From assembly GCF_007971525.1 (NCBI RefSeq), contig NZ_CP042437.1:6758001-6822000 (forward strand): DNA of 64,000 nt, read 5' to 3'. The position numbers were made by a program, and so were the translations under genes. Below, piece by piece: positions 1 to 9,009 of the stretch. The first letter of the stretch is position 1. The number at the start of each line of letters is the position of its first letter. This DNA comes from Mucilaginibacter ginsenosidivorax. GTDB lineage: Bacteria; Bacteroidota; Bacteroidia; Sphingobacteriales; Sphingobacteriaceae. The notes below the pieces were generated by a model. It was not told the DNA's origin, did no database searches, and was given only the letters and a program-made list of their open reading frames with translations.

Positions 1-1
1 T

Positions 2-544
2 ACTTACCGCGACCTGGATGCCATTGCGGTAAGCTGCGGCCCAGGTTCGTACACAGGTTTGCGGATAGGAGTATCAACAGCAAAAGGGCTTTGTTTCGCG
101 CTTGATAAGCCGCTTATAGCTATAGAAACTTTGGAGGCGATGGCTTATGGTGTAATTAATGATAATACTATATCTATTGATGATAATACACTGCTATGCC
201 CCATGATTGACGCCCGAAGAATGGAGGTTTACTGCGCAGTTTTTAATATAACCGGCGAAAAACTTAAAGACACCGCTGCCGAAATTATTGATGAGCATAG
301 TTTTGCTCATTTGCTGAATGACCACAAGATCCTTTTTTTTGGCGATGGCGCTGATAAGTGTGAAGCTATTTTAGGCGGCAATCCCAACGCCCGTTTTTTA
401 CACAAATTCGAAAACTCTGCCACGTATCTTACCCAAAAAGCAGCTGAAAAATTTGTTAATAAAGATTTTGAAGATGTAGCCTATTTTGAACCCTATTATC
501 TGAAGGATTTTATAGCCGGGGTTAAAAAAGAACCAAGAGGATAG
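2..544 (+). CDS. tsaB: tRNA threonylcarbamoyladenosine biosynthesis protein TsaB, 5' end missing
   Basis: TsaB is the partner of TsaD in making the universal N6-threonylcarbamoyladenosine modification of tRNAs that read ANN codons. Reading from base 2 the frame is open from the window edge and carries the family signature GPGSYTGLRIG at visible residues 13-23, followed by an ASKHA-type fold region and a C-terminal YFEPYYLKDF that is typical of Bacteroidota TsaB. About 180 residues are present; the family is usually near 230, so roughly the first 50 residues lie left of the window. An internal ATG at 59 exists but would cut the GPGSYTG motif, so I do not use it. The stop codon touches the left arm of an inverted repeat. 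Confidence 0.93.
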   Translation, partial: TYRDLDAIAVSCGPGSYTGLRIGVSTAKGLCFALDKPLIAIETLEAMAYGVINDNTISIDDNTLLCPMIDARRMEVYCAVFNITGEKLKDTAAEIIDEHSFAHLLNDHKILFFGDGADKCEAILGGNPNARFLHKFENSATYLTQKAAEKFVNKDFEDVAYFEPYYLKDFIAGVKKEPRG

Positions 545-693
545 AGTCAAGAATTAAGATTTTTGGAGCAACGGCCAAAGAAAAAAAGCAACCTGTAATA
601 ATCTGTCCGTGTTCACTTAAAGGCTAATTTAAAAACACAAACAATCCGCAAGGTGAAGCTGTCTTGATTCTTGACTCTAATATCTTGACTCTG
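543..693. repeat. Inverted microrepeat element, AGTCAAGAATTAAGA family, copy 1
   Basis: Left arm AGAGTCAAGAATTAAGA begins inside the tsaB stop codon; right arm at 661-692 carries the reverse-complement words (CTTGATTCTTGACTCT, then a second CTTGACTCT). The centre of about 100 bases has no gene. It fills the gap between tsaB and the converging gene at 697. Related copies are at 4348-4516, 12174-12353, 36994-37103 and 58030-58122, with half copies at 18101-18131 and 34203-34231. Confidence 0.8.
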
Positions 694-696
694 TCG

Positions 697-2142
697 TTAA
701 TTGCCTGTTTTAAATAATCGTCCCCACAGCCTTCCAAAAAAGCCTTTTTCGCCCATCGGGATATAACTTGAATTCATGGGATGCTCAATCACCGCGCCGA
801 ATTTCAACGAGAAACCAAGAAATATGTCCATACCTGAGTAGGTGCCAATATGATCTATCTGGGTTTGATTGCCCAGCGCCGCAAATGCAAGCCTGCCCGT
901 GTTAATAAGCCTCTCGGTACCTCCGTATACTTCAAAGTTAGGCGTTTTATACATCAACTGGGCACCTACATTAAATAGCTTCATATCATCATAACTGGCC
1001 GTAATGGTGGCGGTATAGTTTTGATATTGCACATGGTTCACCAGCGCCGCGGTAAAGCCCGTAAACCAAAACTCTTTTGAGCCTATCAGCGTTGGCGTGT
1101 ATTTAAAATTGTTGTCGTAATCTATCCAGTAGGTTTTCGACGCGCTCAACTCGCCCCTTGCATTTGTTTTTGTAGTGAACGAGCCAATTTTTGACATCGC
1201 TTCAGTACTTCTGAATAGCTTAATTACCGCATTGTATATGCTATCTTCACGGTGGCCCGACGCTAATCCGGTTATGGTTGTAGTATTATCAAAATTTGAA
1301 GCAAGCGAACGGCTGCTCCAGTGTATAAAGCCTAAATCTTTAATATTGGCCTGTATGGTTATTTTGTCGTCGGTTATGTACGATGTTCCAATGGTTATTG
1401 AAGCACCCGGGCTGCGGAAGTTGGGTAGGTAATCATGCGCCGATGGCTGACCCGGTATGTAGCTTGAATAATAGCGGCCGCGCATGCTAAGGGTAGCCTG
1501 GTTGTTAACCGAATCAAACACAGCGTGCGAACCTGTAATATCAAATTTTGAATATTTTACGCCTAACAAAGCACTCAGCTTAAAACCAAATGCAAACTGT
1601 TTGTTTATGCGTTCGCGGTACGAGTAGCTGATCTGGTTATAGGTTTGTAATTGAAAATGATTGTTAAAAATATCATCATAAGGGTTGCCTTTAAAGTTGG
1701 CAACATTATCAAACAACGCAATAGTTTCATCGGATACCAGGCCGCGGCTTTCTGCTTTTAATTGGTACGAAAAGCCCATTTCCACATCGCCATTAAGACT
1801 TGTGAACGATTTAAGCATAATGCCGTAGGCATTAACATTGGCATTAAAATGATTGTACTTGCTTTTACCAATTTGAAGTGACGATGCTTTATAAGTTGGA
1901 GTACTGGAAAAAAGCCTGTTTTTAAGCGCCTGTTGAATATCTCCCGTTACATAAGCGTTTGCGCCAAAGTTTGGTAAAAAAAAGTTAAATGCGTATTGCC
2001 TGCTTGAATCGGGTATAAATGATCTTACAGACGGGTTTTCGAATGAATCATAAAGCGTACCGGTGTTATATTGCGAAAATTGCTGGGCCGAAGCCGAGAA
2101 AGAGATGAGCAAAAAGAAGAAAAGAATGTAAATTTTATTCAT
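697..2142 (-). CDS. DUF5723-like outer-membrane protein
   Basis: Secreted beta-rich protein of unknown function, probably in the outer membrane. I start at 2142 because a clear signal peptide follows (MNKIYILFFFLLISFSASAQ, cleavage near residue 20); the frame is open 17 codons further upstream but those residues would precede the signal. The 481-residue product has many short alternating aromatic/polar strands, glycines and a YNTGTLYDSFENPS segment early on, which resembles the Bacteroidota DUF5723 family. That family call is from memory of its pattern and is not secure. It converges on tsaB and lies 136 bases downstream of the next minus-strand gene. Confidence 0.7.
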   Translation of the reverse strand: MNKIYILFFFLLISFSASAQQFSQYNTGTLYDSFENPSVRSFIPDSSRQYAFNFFLPNFGANAYVTGDIQQALKNRLFSSTPTYKASSLQIGKSKYNHFNANVNAYGIMLKSFTSLNGDVEMGFSYQLKAESRGLVSDETIALFDNVANFKGNPYDDIFNNHFQLQTYNQISYSYRERINKQFAFGFKLSALLGVKYSKFDITGSHAVFDSVNNQATLSMRGRYYSSYIPGQPSAHDYLPNFRSPGASITIGTSYITDDKITIQANIKDLGFIHWSSRSLASNFDNTTTITGLASGHREDSIYNAVIKLFRSTEAMSKIGSFTTKTNARGELSASKTYWIDYDNNFKYTPTLIGSKEFWFTGFTAALVNHVQYQNYTATITASYDDMKLFNVGAQLMYKTPNFEVYGGTERLINTGRLAFAALGNQTQIDHIGTYSGMDIFLGFSLKFGAVIEHPMNSSYIPMGEKGFFGRLWGRLFKTGN

Positions 2143-2278
2143 ATAATATCTCGCGAGCCTTAGTCCGTTTAATTTTTTAAAGATAAAACTCAAAAACGGT
2201 TATCTGTAAAAAAGAATAAATTAATCGGTTACTTTAACGTATTTGAGCGTAAGTTGGTTGTGAAATGGACAAAGTAAT

Positions 2279-3868
2279 TTATTTTGTTAACGCTGCCGTG
2301 TCTATATTGTTCGCTTTTATACAAAAGTTGGTGTAAAAATTCTTGTCGGATGCTGTGAATTGATAGGCTGCGCCATAAAAATCTTTCCAGCCGGGATGGT
2401 TGTTTTCAAAGGCATTATAAAATGGGTCTTTAAGGTCGCGTTTTAATATAGCCTGCGTATTTTTAAAGTTGATAAAAAAAGCAACGTTACTCCGCTCGGC
2501 CAGCAAATTGTCAAACTGGTTATACTGGTCGGTTTTACTGATGAACTTGCGGTTAATATAAGTATCAGTATAGCTAACCAGTTCTGATGATGAGGCCGCC
2601 AGCACCAGGTAGTTATCTACAATCATGAAATATGGTTTCCTGAAAACACTAAAGGCATCGCCCAATAAAAAAAACGGCAGTTTCTCATAATTAAACTGCC
2701 CTATATGATCGCTCACCATGGTGCTGATGTTGGTCATTAAAGGCAGTAGTTTTGATCCGTCTTTAACAGTAATAATGGCAAATTTTTCCTGGTAGCGGGT
2801 GGTTACTACCGCAAATTCATTACTTAGCAAGGGCTCAAATTCTGTTTTTAAAAATAAGCCGGTTTCTTGTCTTATTTTATCAAAAAGCTTACCTTTTTCG
2901 CTGTTTACCCCTGCCTTAATGTGCCATTGCGATAAGTCGGCCTCAAACTTTTGCGGATCGGATACGGCAAAACAGATGCTATAGGCCGTAGTTGCCGGGA
3001 ACATGTCTTTTAAATGGTTGATAACCGGCTGTTGCCTGGTAAAAAGGTTTAAATAACTGTAGGTATGGGTATTTAAACTGGTTAGGCCATTAAACATCAA
3101 TGCATCGTTTTTATAATTTATGCTAAGCGCGGCAACGGCCGGCAATAAACGGAAGCTTTTAAAAATATCGGTGTTTTTGTTTTTAAAAAACTCGTCGAAC
3201 AAGGGAGATAGCTGCCCGTAATTGATATATAAATTAGCCAGTGAGTTTGCATTCTGCTGTTCGGGCAGGGATACAAATATGGTTTTGCTTTTGTCGTTTT
3301 TATACAACGCGCTCTGGTTTATCAAAGCTTTTGAAAAACTGCCTACAACAATATTATCCTCTTTTTTAATGATGTAAAAGTGCTTGTTAATGACTTTTAC
3401 CAAAATATCATACTCAAGCCCAAAAGCATTGTGATTAACAGCTATTGAAAGGGCTCCTTTTGATTGTGCGGCTATCATGTTAAACGAGTTTGGTTCAAAA
3501 CCAACTGATGCCGTTGTTGTCACCAATAATCCTATATCGTCGTTATCGGCAGGATGAACTGAAATGAAAACATTTTGACCCGAAAAAAATTGATCAGACA
3601 AAGCCGAAGACATCAGCAACTTGCGTAAAGTATCTAGGTCGCTTAATTTTTGTTTGCCAACAACAGCGGCCAAAAGCTGGTTGCCATTAAAAATATCGTA
3701 AAACCCTTTCTCGTTATTAAATTCAAATACAGCTACAGCGTTATCGGGAATGCTTTGCATTACCTGGTTGTTGCGTACCCCTGGCGGATTTAAATTTTTA
3801 AAATATACAACCGTTATAAATACAGTAGCAGCAAGTAAAATTAAGGTGGTTACTATCAGTCGTCTCAT
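2279..3868 (-). CDS. Conserved membrane-anchored protein, DUF3352-like
   Basis: A 529-residue protein of unknown function with one N-terminal membrane segment (about residues 4-23, LIVTTLILLAATVFITVVYF) and a long soluble part that should face the periplasm. The segment after the anchor (SIPDNAVAVFEFNNEKG) and the repeated pattern of long paired helices and strands recall DUF3352-type proteins, which have no known activity. No enzymatic motif is visible. It is transcribed in the same direction as the DUF5723-like gene and diverges from the DUF423 gene at 3954, leaving only 85 bases for two promoters. Confidence 0.7.
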   Translation of the reverse strand: MRRLIVTTLILLAATVFITVVYFKNLNPPGVRNNQVMQSIPDNAVAVFEFNNEKGFYDIFNGNQLLAAVVGKQKLSDLDTLRKLLMSSALSDQFFSGQNVFISVHPADNDDIGLLVTTTASVGFEPNSFNMIAAQSKGALSIAVNHNAFGLEYDILVKVINKHFYIIKKEDNIVVGSFSKALINQSALYKNDKSKTIFVSLPEQQNANSLANLYINYGQLSPLFDEFFKNKNTDIFKSFRLLPAVAALSINYKNDALMFNGLTSLNTHTYSYLNLFTRQQPVINHLKDMFPATTAYSICFAVSDPQKFEADLSQWHIKAGVNSEKGKLFDKIRQETGLFLKTEFEPLLSNEFAVVTTRYQEKFAIITVKDGSKLLPLMTNISTMVSDHIGQFNYEKLPFFLLGDAFSVFRKPYFMIVDNYLVLAASSSELVSYTDTYINRKFISKTDQYNQFDNLLAERSNVAFFINFKNTQAILKRDLKDPFYNAFENNHPGWKDFYGAAYQFTASDKNFYTNFCIKANNIDTAALTK

Positions 3869-3953
3869 AGCGGTTTGCTTTACAAAGATAGAATTTTACC
3901 CTGCGGCATTAAAGTAATACTTTCAATTGGTTAACTTAGCTTTTTATATCTGC

Positions 3954-4349
3954 ATGAACAAACAAATAATCGTCACCGCTTCGTTTTTAGGAATGCTAGC
4001 CGTAATAACCGGCGCTTTTGGGGCACATGGGCTTAAGGCAGTTTTGCAACCCGGCCAGTTAGAGGTTTGGCATACTGCCGTACAATATAATTTTTACCAT
4101 GTATTTGCCCTGCTTTTTCTATCTACCTTTAAAGAACCAAAAGGGAAGCTGATTAAAGCCGCTTATTACCTTTTTACCTTCGGGATAATATTTTTTTCGG
4201 GATCGCTATACCTGCTAAGCTGCCGCAATGTCATAGGCTGGGGTTGGCTGATATACATGGGCCCGGTAACACCGCTGGGCGGCCTGCTGTTTATTTTAGG
4301 CTGGCTAATGATGGCGATTGTTGCCTTGAGCGATAAGGGAGTTAAATAA
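3954..4349 (+). CDS. DUF423 family small membrane protein
   Basis: 131-residue inner-membrane protein of the DUF423 (YgdD-like) family, function unknown. Family marks are the N-terminal ITGAFGAHGLKA segment, the WHTAVQYNFYHVFALL segment with conserved His residues and the FSGSLYLL segment; four hydrophobic stretches span most of the protein. I choose the ATG at 3954 (MNKQIIVTASF) over the frame opening at 3927 because homologues begin at this point. A TATATCTG word (one mismatch from TAnnTTTG) ends one base before this ATG, so the transcript may have almost no leader. Confidence 0.88.
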   Translation: MNKQIIVTASFLGMLAVITGAFGAHGLKAVLQPGQLEVWHTAVQYNFYHVFALLFLSTFKEPKGKLIKAAYYLFTFGIIFFSGSLYLLSCRNVIGWGWLIYMGPVTPLGGLLFILGWLMMAIVALSDKGVK

Positions 4350-4516
4350 GAATCAAGAGTTAAGAATCAAGAGTCAAGACGGAAATTTGGTAACCATTTT
4401 TGAATTCTAACTCTCGATCAATTTTTAACAAGCAAAATTTTAAAGTTCACCATCAGGGATTTAGACGGGAAATAGACCAGCGTTGTCTTGATTCTTGAAT
4501 CTTAATTCTTGACTCT
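4348..4516. repeat. Inverted microrepeat element, AGTCAAGAATTAAGA family, copy 2
   Basis: Left arm 4348-4380 holds three reiterations of the word AGAATCAAGAGT(TA) and starts within the stop codon of the DUF423 gene. Right arm 4484-4516 is its reverse complement (GTCTTGATTCTTGAATCTTA and on), ending 12 bases before priA. The roughly 100-base centre is AT-rich and not coding. Confidence 0.8.
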
Positions 4517-4528
4517 GCTAAAAACAAC

Positions 4529-7018
4529 ATGTTAGAGTTTACCGAATTTGAGCATACCGATCGTAAAACACTTTTTGTAGAAGTGATTTTGCCGCTGTCT
4601 ATCTCAAAAAATTACACTTACCGTGTACCTTTTGAAATGAACAATGCTGTTGCCATTGGCAAAAGGGTAGTGGTGCAGTTTGGTAAAAGCAAGCTTTATA
4701 CCGCGGTTATAAAAGAAATAAGCGAACTGGCCCCCGAAAAGTATGAGGCCAAATATATTATTGAGGTGCTGGATAACCTGCCGGTGGTTACCCCCCACCA
4801 ATTGTACTTTTGGCAATGGGTGGCCGATTATTACATGTGCAACGTAGGCGAGGTAATGAATGCTGCACTGCCTGCCGCCCTGAAACTGGCCAGCGAAACC
4901 AAAATTGAACTTAATAAAGAATTTGATATAGACCGGAGCGCGTTGCACGATAAGGAGTTTTTAATTGTGGAAGCGCTGGATATTCAGCCCGAGTTAACTA
5001 TAAGCGACATAGCTAAACTGTTGGGCCAAAAAACGGTTATGCCTATTTTGAAGCTGATGTTTGAAAAAAATCTTATCCACATTAGCGAAGAAGTAAGCGA
5101 ACGTTACAAGCCCCGCAAACGTACGTTTATCACCTTAAACCCGGTTTACAACAACCCCGATAACCTGCGCGAGTTATTTCCGATACTGGAAAAACGCGCG
5201 CCTAAACAAGCCGATGCCTTGCTGGCATATATCAAACTATCGCGTACCCAAAAAGCTGTCAGCAAAAACGAACTGATTGAGGAGAGTGGGGCTGGAGAAT
5301 CAAGTATAAAATCACTTATTGAAAAAGAAATTTTATTGGCGGTTGAAAAGAACGTAAGCCGGCTTCATTTTGAGGAAGATTTGGATGCCATTACCAATTT
5401 TGATTTGAGCGACCAGCAAACGGAAGTGCTGGAGAGCATCGGGCGGCAATTCCTTGAAAAAGACGTTACCTTGCTGCATGGCGTAACCTCGTCTGGCAAA
5501 ACACAGCTTTATATCAGGCTGATAGAGGAGATGATGCGCAACGACAGGCAGGTACTTTACCTGTTGCCCGAGATTGCGCTTACCACCCACATCATCGAAC
5601 GGCTGCGTATTTACTTTGGTGCCGACATTGGTGTATATCACTCCCGTTTTAATGATAACGAGCGGGTAGAGGTTTGGCAAAAAGTACTTAATAACGATTA
5701 TAAGGTGATATTGGGTGCACGATCATCCTTGTTTTTGCCCTTTAATGATCTTGGGCTGATTATTGTTGACGAAGAACACGAAACATCCTACAAACAGTTC
5801 GATCCTGCTCCCCGCTACAATGCGCGTGATGCTGCCATATTTCTGGCAGGCATGCATCATGGCAAAGTATTGTTAGGTTCGGCCACGCCATCATTTGAAA
5901 GTTACCATAATGCTAAAACCGGCAAATATGGTTTTGCAGAACTTACAGAGCGATTTGGAGGGGTAGAGTTGCCCGATGTAGAAGTTGTGAGTATTGCTAC
6001 CGAAACCAAGCAAAAAACTATCCAATCGCACTTTACCAGCGTACTAATGGCTGGTATAACCGAAGCGCTGGCTAATAAAGAGCAGGTTATCCTGTTTCAG
6101 AACCGGCGTGGCTATGCCCCGGTGCTGATGTGCAAAATTTGCGCCTTTACGCCCAAGTGCATTAATTGCGATGTAAGCCTTACTTACCATAAAAGCAGCG
6201 GTAAGCTTCATTGCCATTATTGCGGGTACAAGGAAGATTCGCCATCTATTTGCCCCGCCTGCGGATCCACGCACCTGGAATACAAGGGTTTTGGTACAGA
6301 GAAAATTGAGGACGAGTTAAGCCTGCTGTTGCCCGACGCGCGTATTGCTCGTATGGACCTGGATACCACACGTGCCCGCAATTCGCTGCAAACCATTTTG
6401 AATGACCTGGAAGAAAAAAAGATAGATATACTGGTAGGTACCCAAATGGTAGCCAAAGGTCTCGATTTTAGTGACGTTACCTTAATCGGGATCATCAATG
6501 CGGATAGCCTGCTCAAGTTTCCGGATTACCGCGCTAATGAGCGTAGTTTTCAGATGCTGGCCCAGGTAAGCGGCCGGGCCGGGCGCAGGGGCAAGCAGGG
6601 AAAGGTGGTGATACAAACTTATGATCCGTTCCATCGCGTTATTAAACAGGTAATTGCCAATGATTACAATGATCTGTATTATACCGAAATGGCCGAGCGT
6701 AAGAGCTTCAAATATCCGCCATTCTACCGTATTATTAATTTAGATATTAAACATAAAAACCCCGAGATACTTTATAATCAATCGGTTTACCTGGCCAACG
6801 AGTTACGTAAGCACTTCGGCGAAAGAGTAATCGGCCCCGAGTCGCCGTTGATTAGCCGTATCCGTAATTTTTATATCAAATCTGTCATGTTGAAGTTCGA
6901 GAAGGATGGAATTTCCATTGTAAAGGCCAAGGCGATATTGAAGGATGTGATTGTGCAGTTCCAGACTACTAAGCTGAGTAAAGGAAGTATTGTGCAGCCG
7001 GATGTGGATCCTTACTAA
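4529..7018 (+). CDS. priA: Primosomal protein N' (replication restart helicase PriA)
   Basis: PriA recognises stalled or collapsed replication forks, unwinds the lagging-strand arm and starts reloading of the replicative helicase. The 829-residue protein has the N-terminal 3'-DNA-end binding domain (about 1-110, including VEVILPLSISKNYTYRVPF), a superfamily 2 helicase core with Walker A GVTSSGKT near residues 318-325 and DEEH near 413-416, then the zinc-binding insertion with paired cysteines between about 533 and 580, and motif V/VI with SGRAGRRGKQG. Family length is 730-830, so it is complete. It stands alone between two repeat elements. Confidence 0.97.
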   Translation: MLEFTEFEHTDRKTLFVEVILPLSISKNYTYRVPFEMNNAVAIGKRVVVQFGKSKLYTAVIKEISELAPEKYEAKYIIEVLDNLPVVTPHQLYFWQWVADYYMCNVGEVMNAALPAALKLASETKIELNKEFDIDRSALHDKEFLIVEALDIQPELTISDIAKLLGQKTVMPILKLMFEKNLIHISEEVSERYKPRKRTFITLNPVYNNPDNLRELFPILEKRAPKQADALLAYIKLSRTQKAVSKNELIEESGAGESSIKSLIEKEILLAVEKNVSRLHFEEDLDAITNFDLSDQQTEVLESIGRQFLEKDVTLLHGVTSSGKTQLYIRLIEEMMRNDRQVLYLLPEIALTTHIIERLRIYFGADIGVYHSRFNDNERVEVWQKVLNNDYKVILGARSSLFLPFNDLGLIIVDEEHETSYKQFDPAPRYNARDAAIFLAGMHHGKVLLGSATPSFESYHNAKTGKYGFAELTERFGGVELPDVEVVSIATETKQKTIQSHFTSVLMAGITEALANKEQVILFQNRRGYAPVLMCKICAFTPKCINCDVSLTYHKSSGKLHCHYCGYKEDSPSICPACGSTHLEYKGFGTEKIEDELSLLLPDARIARMDLDTTRARNSLQTILNDLEEKKIDILVGTQMVAKGLDFSDVTLIGIINADSLLKFPDYRANERSFQMLAQVSGRAGRRGKQGKVVIQTYDPFHRVIKQVIANDYNDLYYTEMAERKSFKYPPFYRIINLDIKHKNPEILYNQSVYLANELRKHFGERVIGPESPLISRIRNFYIKSVMLKFEKDGISIVKAKAILKDVIVQFQTTKLSKGSIVQPDVDPY

Positions 7019-7045
7019 ATAATGTTTCCATTTTGTCATTATAAG

Positions 7046-7164
7046 CGGTAAAATCCGCGGATTCTGAAGGGGAGATAACCTTCAAAAATAAAAAACTGTC
7101 AAGCTAAGTGGTAAAATTTCGCGAAATTCTGAAAGGGAAATGACGTTTAAAAATAAAAGACTGT
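7046..7164. repeat. Imperfect tandem duplication of about 58 bases
   Basis: Two diverged head-to-tail units lie after priA: 7046-7100 and 7105-7164. Shared words in order are GGTAAAAT, CGCG(G/A)AATTCTGAA-like, GGGGAGATAA/GGGAAATGA, AAAAATAAAA and ACTGTCA. The second unit runs directly into the inverted repeat at 7161. No reading frame spans them. Confidence 0.6.
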
Positions 7165-7287
7165 CATCCTGAGGAACGAAGGATGACAGGAAAATTGGAT
7201 GCGTCATGCGTAGGGATAAGCCTTTATTCGCGAACTTTTCTAATGGTCTTGCACAGTCAATAGATCCTTCGTTCCTCAGGATGACAA
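7161..7287. repeat. Inverted repeat element, CTGTCATCCTGAG family, copy 1
   Basis: Arms CTGTCATCCTGAGGAACGAA (from 7161) and its complement ending in CTCAGGATGAC (about 7265-7285) enclose a centre that includes TTCGCGAACTTTTC and TGCACAGTC. A second copy at 43909-44083 shares both the right arm and this centre, so the whole unit, not only the arms, has been copied. Confidence 0.75.
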
Positions 7288-7380
7288 AGGGAAAATTTAT
7301 TGGTTAACACATAAGTGTTTACGATTTGCATTTTGCTCCCCGGTGTAAAATCACCAAAATCCTGCTAACTTTACGGGGTA

Positions 7381-8040
7381 ATGGCTCAAAAGTACATCGA
7401 TAATTATCGCGAAAAAGGTGCCCGTAAACGGCTGGTTGATTTGTTGGAGAAGAAAGGGATCCAGGATCAGGAAGTGTTAAAAGCAATTGGTACCGTACCC
7501 CGCCACTATTTTTTTGCCGAAACTTTTTGGAACCAGGCTTACAAAGATATCGCCTTCCCGATAGGTGAGGGCCAAACCATTTCGCAGCCGTATACGGTAG
7601 CCTATCAAACGGAACTACTCCATATTCGTAAGGGTGATAAGGTGCTGGAAATTGGAACCGGATCTGGCTATCAAACCTGCGTTTTGTTGGAGATGGGTGC
7701 TAACGTTTACACCATCGAACGGCAGGAAAAACTTTACGAAAAAACTAAATATGTACTACCCGAAAAAATGGGCTACAAAGCGCATTTTTTTTGCGGCGAC
7801 GGCTCTATTGGCATAGCCCAACATGCGCCTTATGATAAAATTATTGTAACTGCCGGCGCCCCCACAGTACCCGAAGTATTATTAAAGCAATTAAAAATTG
7901 GCGGCATTTTGGTAATACCTGTTGGCGACGAGGACACCCAAAAAATGGTAACCATCCTTAAAGTGGCTGAGCACGACTATGAAAAAATCGTACTGGATAC
8001 CTTCAGGTTTGTACCGCTGGTAGGGGATAAGGCCTGGTAG
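7381..8040 (+). CDS. pcm: Protein-L-isoaspartate O-methyltransferase
   Basis: Methylates isoaspartyl residues that form as proteins age, using S-adenosylmethionine, as the first step of repair. The 219-residue product has the family hallmarks IGEGQTISQPYTVA (about residues 60-73) and the SAM-binding motif EIGTGSGYQT (about 90-99), then the acidic post-motif GDGS and the GGILVIPVG segment. Length fits the usual 200-220. A TAACTTTA word at 7366-7373 ends seven bases before the ATG and could be the -7 promoter element, which would make the transcript nearly leaderless. It converges on smpB. Confidence 0.95.
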   Translation: MAQKYIDNYREKGARKRLVDLLEKKGIQDQEVLKAIGTVPRHYFFAETFWNQAYKDIAFPIGEGQTISQPYTVAYQTELLHIRKGDKVLEIGTGSGYQTCVLLEMGANVYTIERQEKLYEKTKYVLPEKMGYKAHFFCGDGSIGIAQHAPYDKIIVTAGAPTVPEVLLKQLKIGGILVIPVGDEDTQKMVTILKVAEHDYEKIVLDTFRFVPLVGDKAW

Positions 8041-8045
8041 GGTGG

Positions 8046-8166
8046 CAAAGCCCCCTAACCCCCTGAAGGGGGGAACTTTTGATTTGTATAGTTATAAAAA
8101 AGCGGATGAGGTATATAAACTTCATCCGCTTTGTATTTTTTGCTCCCCCTTTAGGGGGCCGGGGGG
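8046..8166. repeat. C/G-rich inverted repeat between convergent genes, copy 1
   Basis: AAGCCCCCTAACCCCCTGAA near 8047 faces CCCTTTAGGGGGCCGGGGGG near 8150; the two are imperfect reverse complements around a short AT-rich centre. It lies between the convergent ends of pcm and smpB and may act as a two-way terminator. Look-alike elements occur at 32211-32306 and 48458-48492. Confidence 0.6.
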
Positions 8167-8619
8167 CTAACGTTTCATCACCCTGTCCATCTCTATCTTT
8201 GTATCCCTTTCTTTCATCGTTTCCCGCTTATCAAAGGTTTTTTTACCTTGTGCTAAACCGATTTCGAGTTTGGCAAAACCGCGTTCGCTGATGAACAGGG
8301 CAAGGGGGATAATGGTTAATCCTTTTTCTTCGCCTCGGGTAAGAAGTTTTTTGAGTTCTTTTTTGTTGAGCAACAGCACACGGTCGCGTTTGGCTTCGTG
8401 GTTATAGAACGAGCCGTACGAATATTCGGATATGTGCAGGTTACGCACATATAGTTGCCCATTAATGAAAGTACAAAATGCATCATTAATGTTGGCTTTA
8501 CCTTCGCGGATGGATTTAATTTCGGTGCCCAGTAATTTTATGCCGGCCGTGTATTTATCCAGTACGTGGTATTCAAAGTAAGCTTTTTTGTTTTTGATGT
8601 ATATTTTATCCTCGGCCAT
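8167..8619 (-). CDS. smpB: SsrA-binding protein SmpB
   Basis: SmpB binds tmRNA and brings it to stalled ribosomes for trans-translation. The 150-residue product has the family segments NKKAYFEYHVLDKYTAGIKLLGTEIKSIR, LYVRNLHISEYSYG, the KRDRVLLLNKKEL helix and TIIPLALFISERGFAKLEIGLAQGKKTFDKRE, and a basic C-terminal tail (KIEMDRVMKR). I start at the ATG at 8619 (MAEDKIYIKNKK), eight codons inside the longest frame, because that matches the normal family N-terminus. The tmRNA gene itself is not in the window. Confidence 0.96.
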   Translation of the reverse strand: MAEDKIYIKNKKAYFEYHVLDKYTAGIKLLGTEIKSIREGKANINDAFCTFINGQLYVRNLHISEYSYGSFYNHEAKRDRVLLLNKKELKKLLTRGEEKGLTIIPLALFISERGFAKLEIGLAQGKKTFDKRETMKERDTKIEMDRVMKR

Positions 8620-8727
8620 TGTATTCAGATGTAAAGCTTGCAAACTTACAAAAAAATAACCCGCTCTCTATCTTAGATAAATGGCGAATCCTTTTGATGT
8701 TTTTTAAAGTTCTCCCCTTAAGGCTAT

Positions 8728-8978
8728 AGTGTGTACACATCTTTTAATCCTTTATCATTTAACAAAACGGTGTCATTTCGAACGAATCAGAGGTGGATTA
8801 GGGCATTGGGGTGAGGAGAAATCTTATACACCCTGCATCCCGATAGGCTTCTCGGGATGTAAATCGTCTAAGATTTTTCGCTACGCTCAAGAGGTAGTTT
8901 CTCTTTCGCGCCCCGCTCTTTCCCGCTCAAGCTCTATCGAAATGACATTTTCTTTTATTAAAAAGATGTGTATACACA
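8728..8978. repeat. Nested inverted repeat, GTCATTTCGA type
   Basis: The 365-base gap between smpB and mntH holds one compound palindrome and no gene. The outer arms are ACACATCTTTTAAT near 8734 and ATTAAAAAGATGTGT near 8957; inside are GTCATTTCGAACGA near 8772 and TCGAAATGACA near 8937; at the centre a small hairpin GCATCCCGATAGGCTTCTCGGGATG-like stem sits at 8836-8860. This type of element is common in Bacteroidota intergenic DNA. Confidence 0.65.
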
Positions 8979-9009
8979 GTAGCCCCTGAAGGAGAGGATT
9001 TAGGTGATA

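Noticed and set aside
8729..8989. 86-codon plus-strand frame between smpB and mntH
   Set aside because: It is a translation through the nested palindrome; no family pattern, and repeated elements of this type are not coding.
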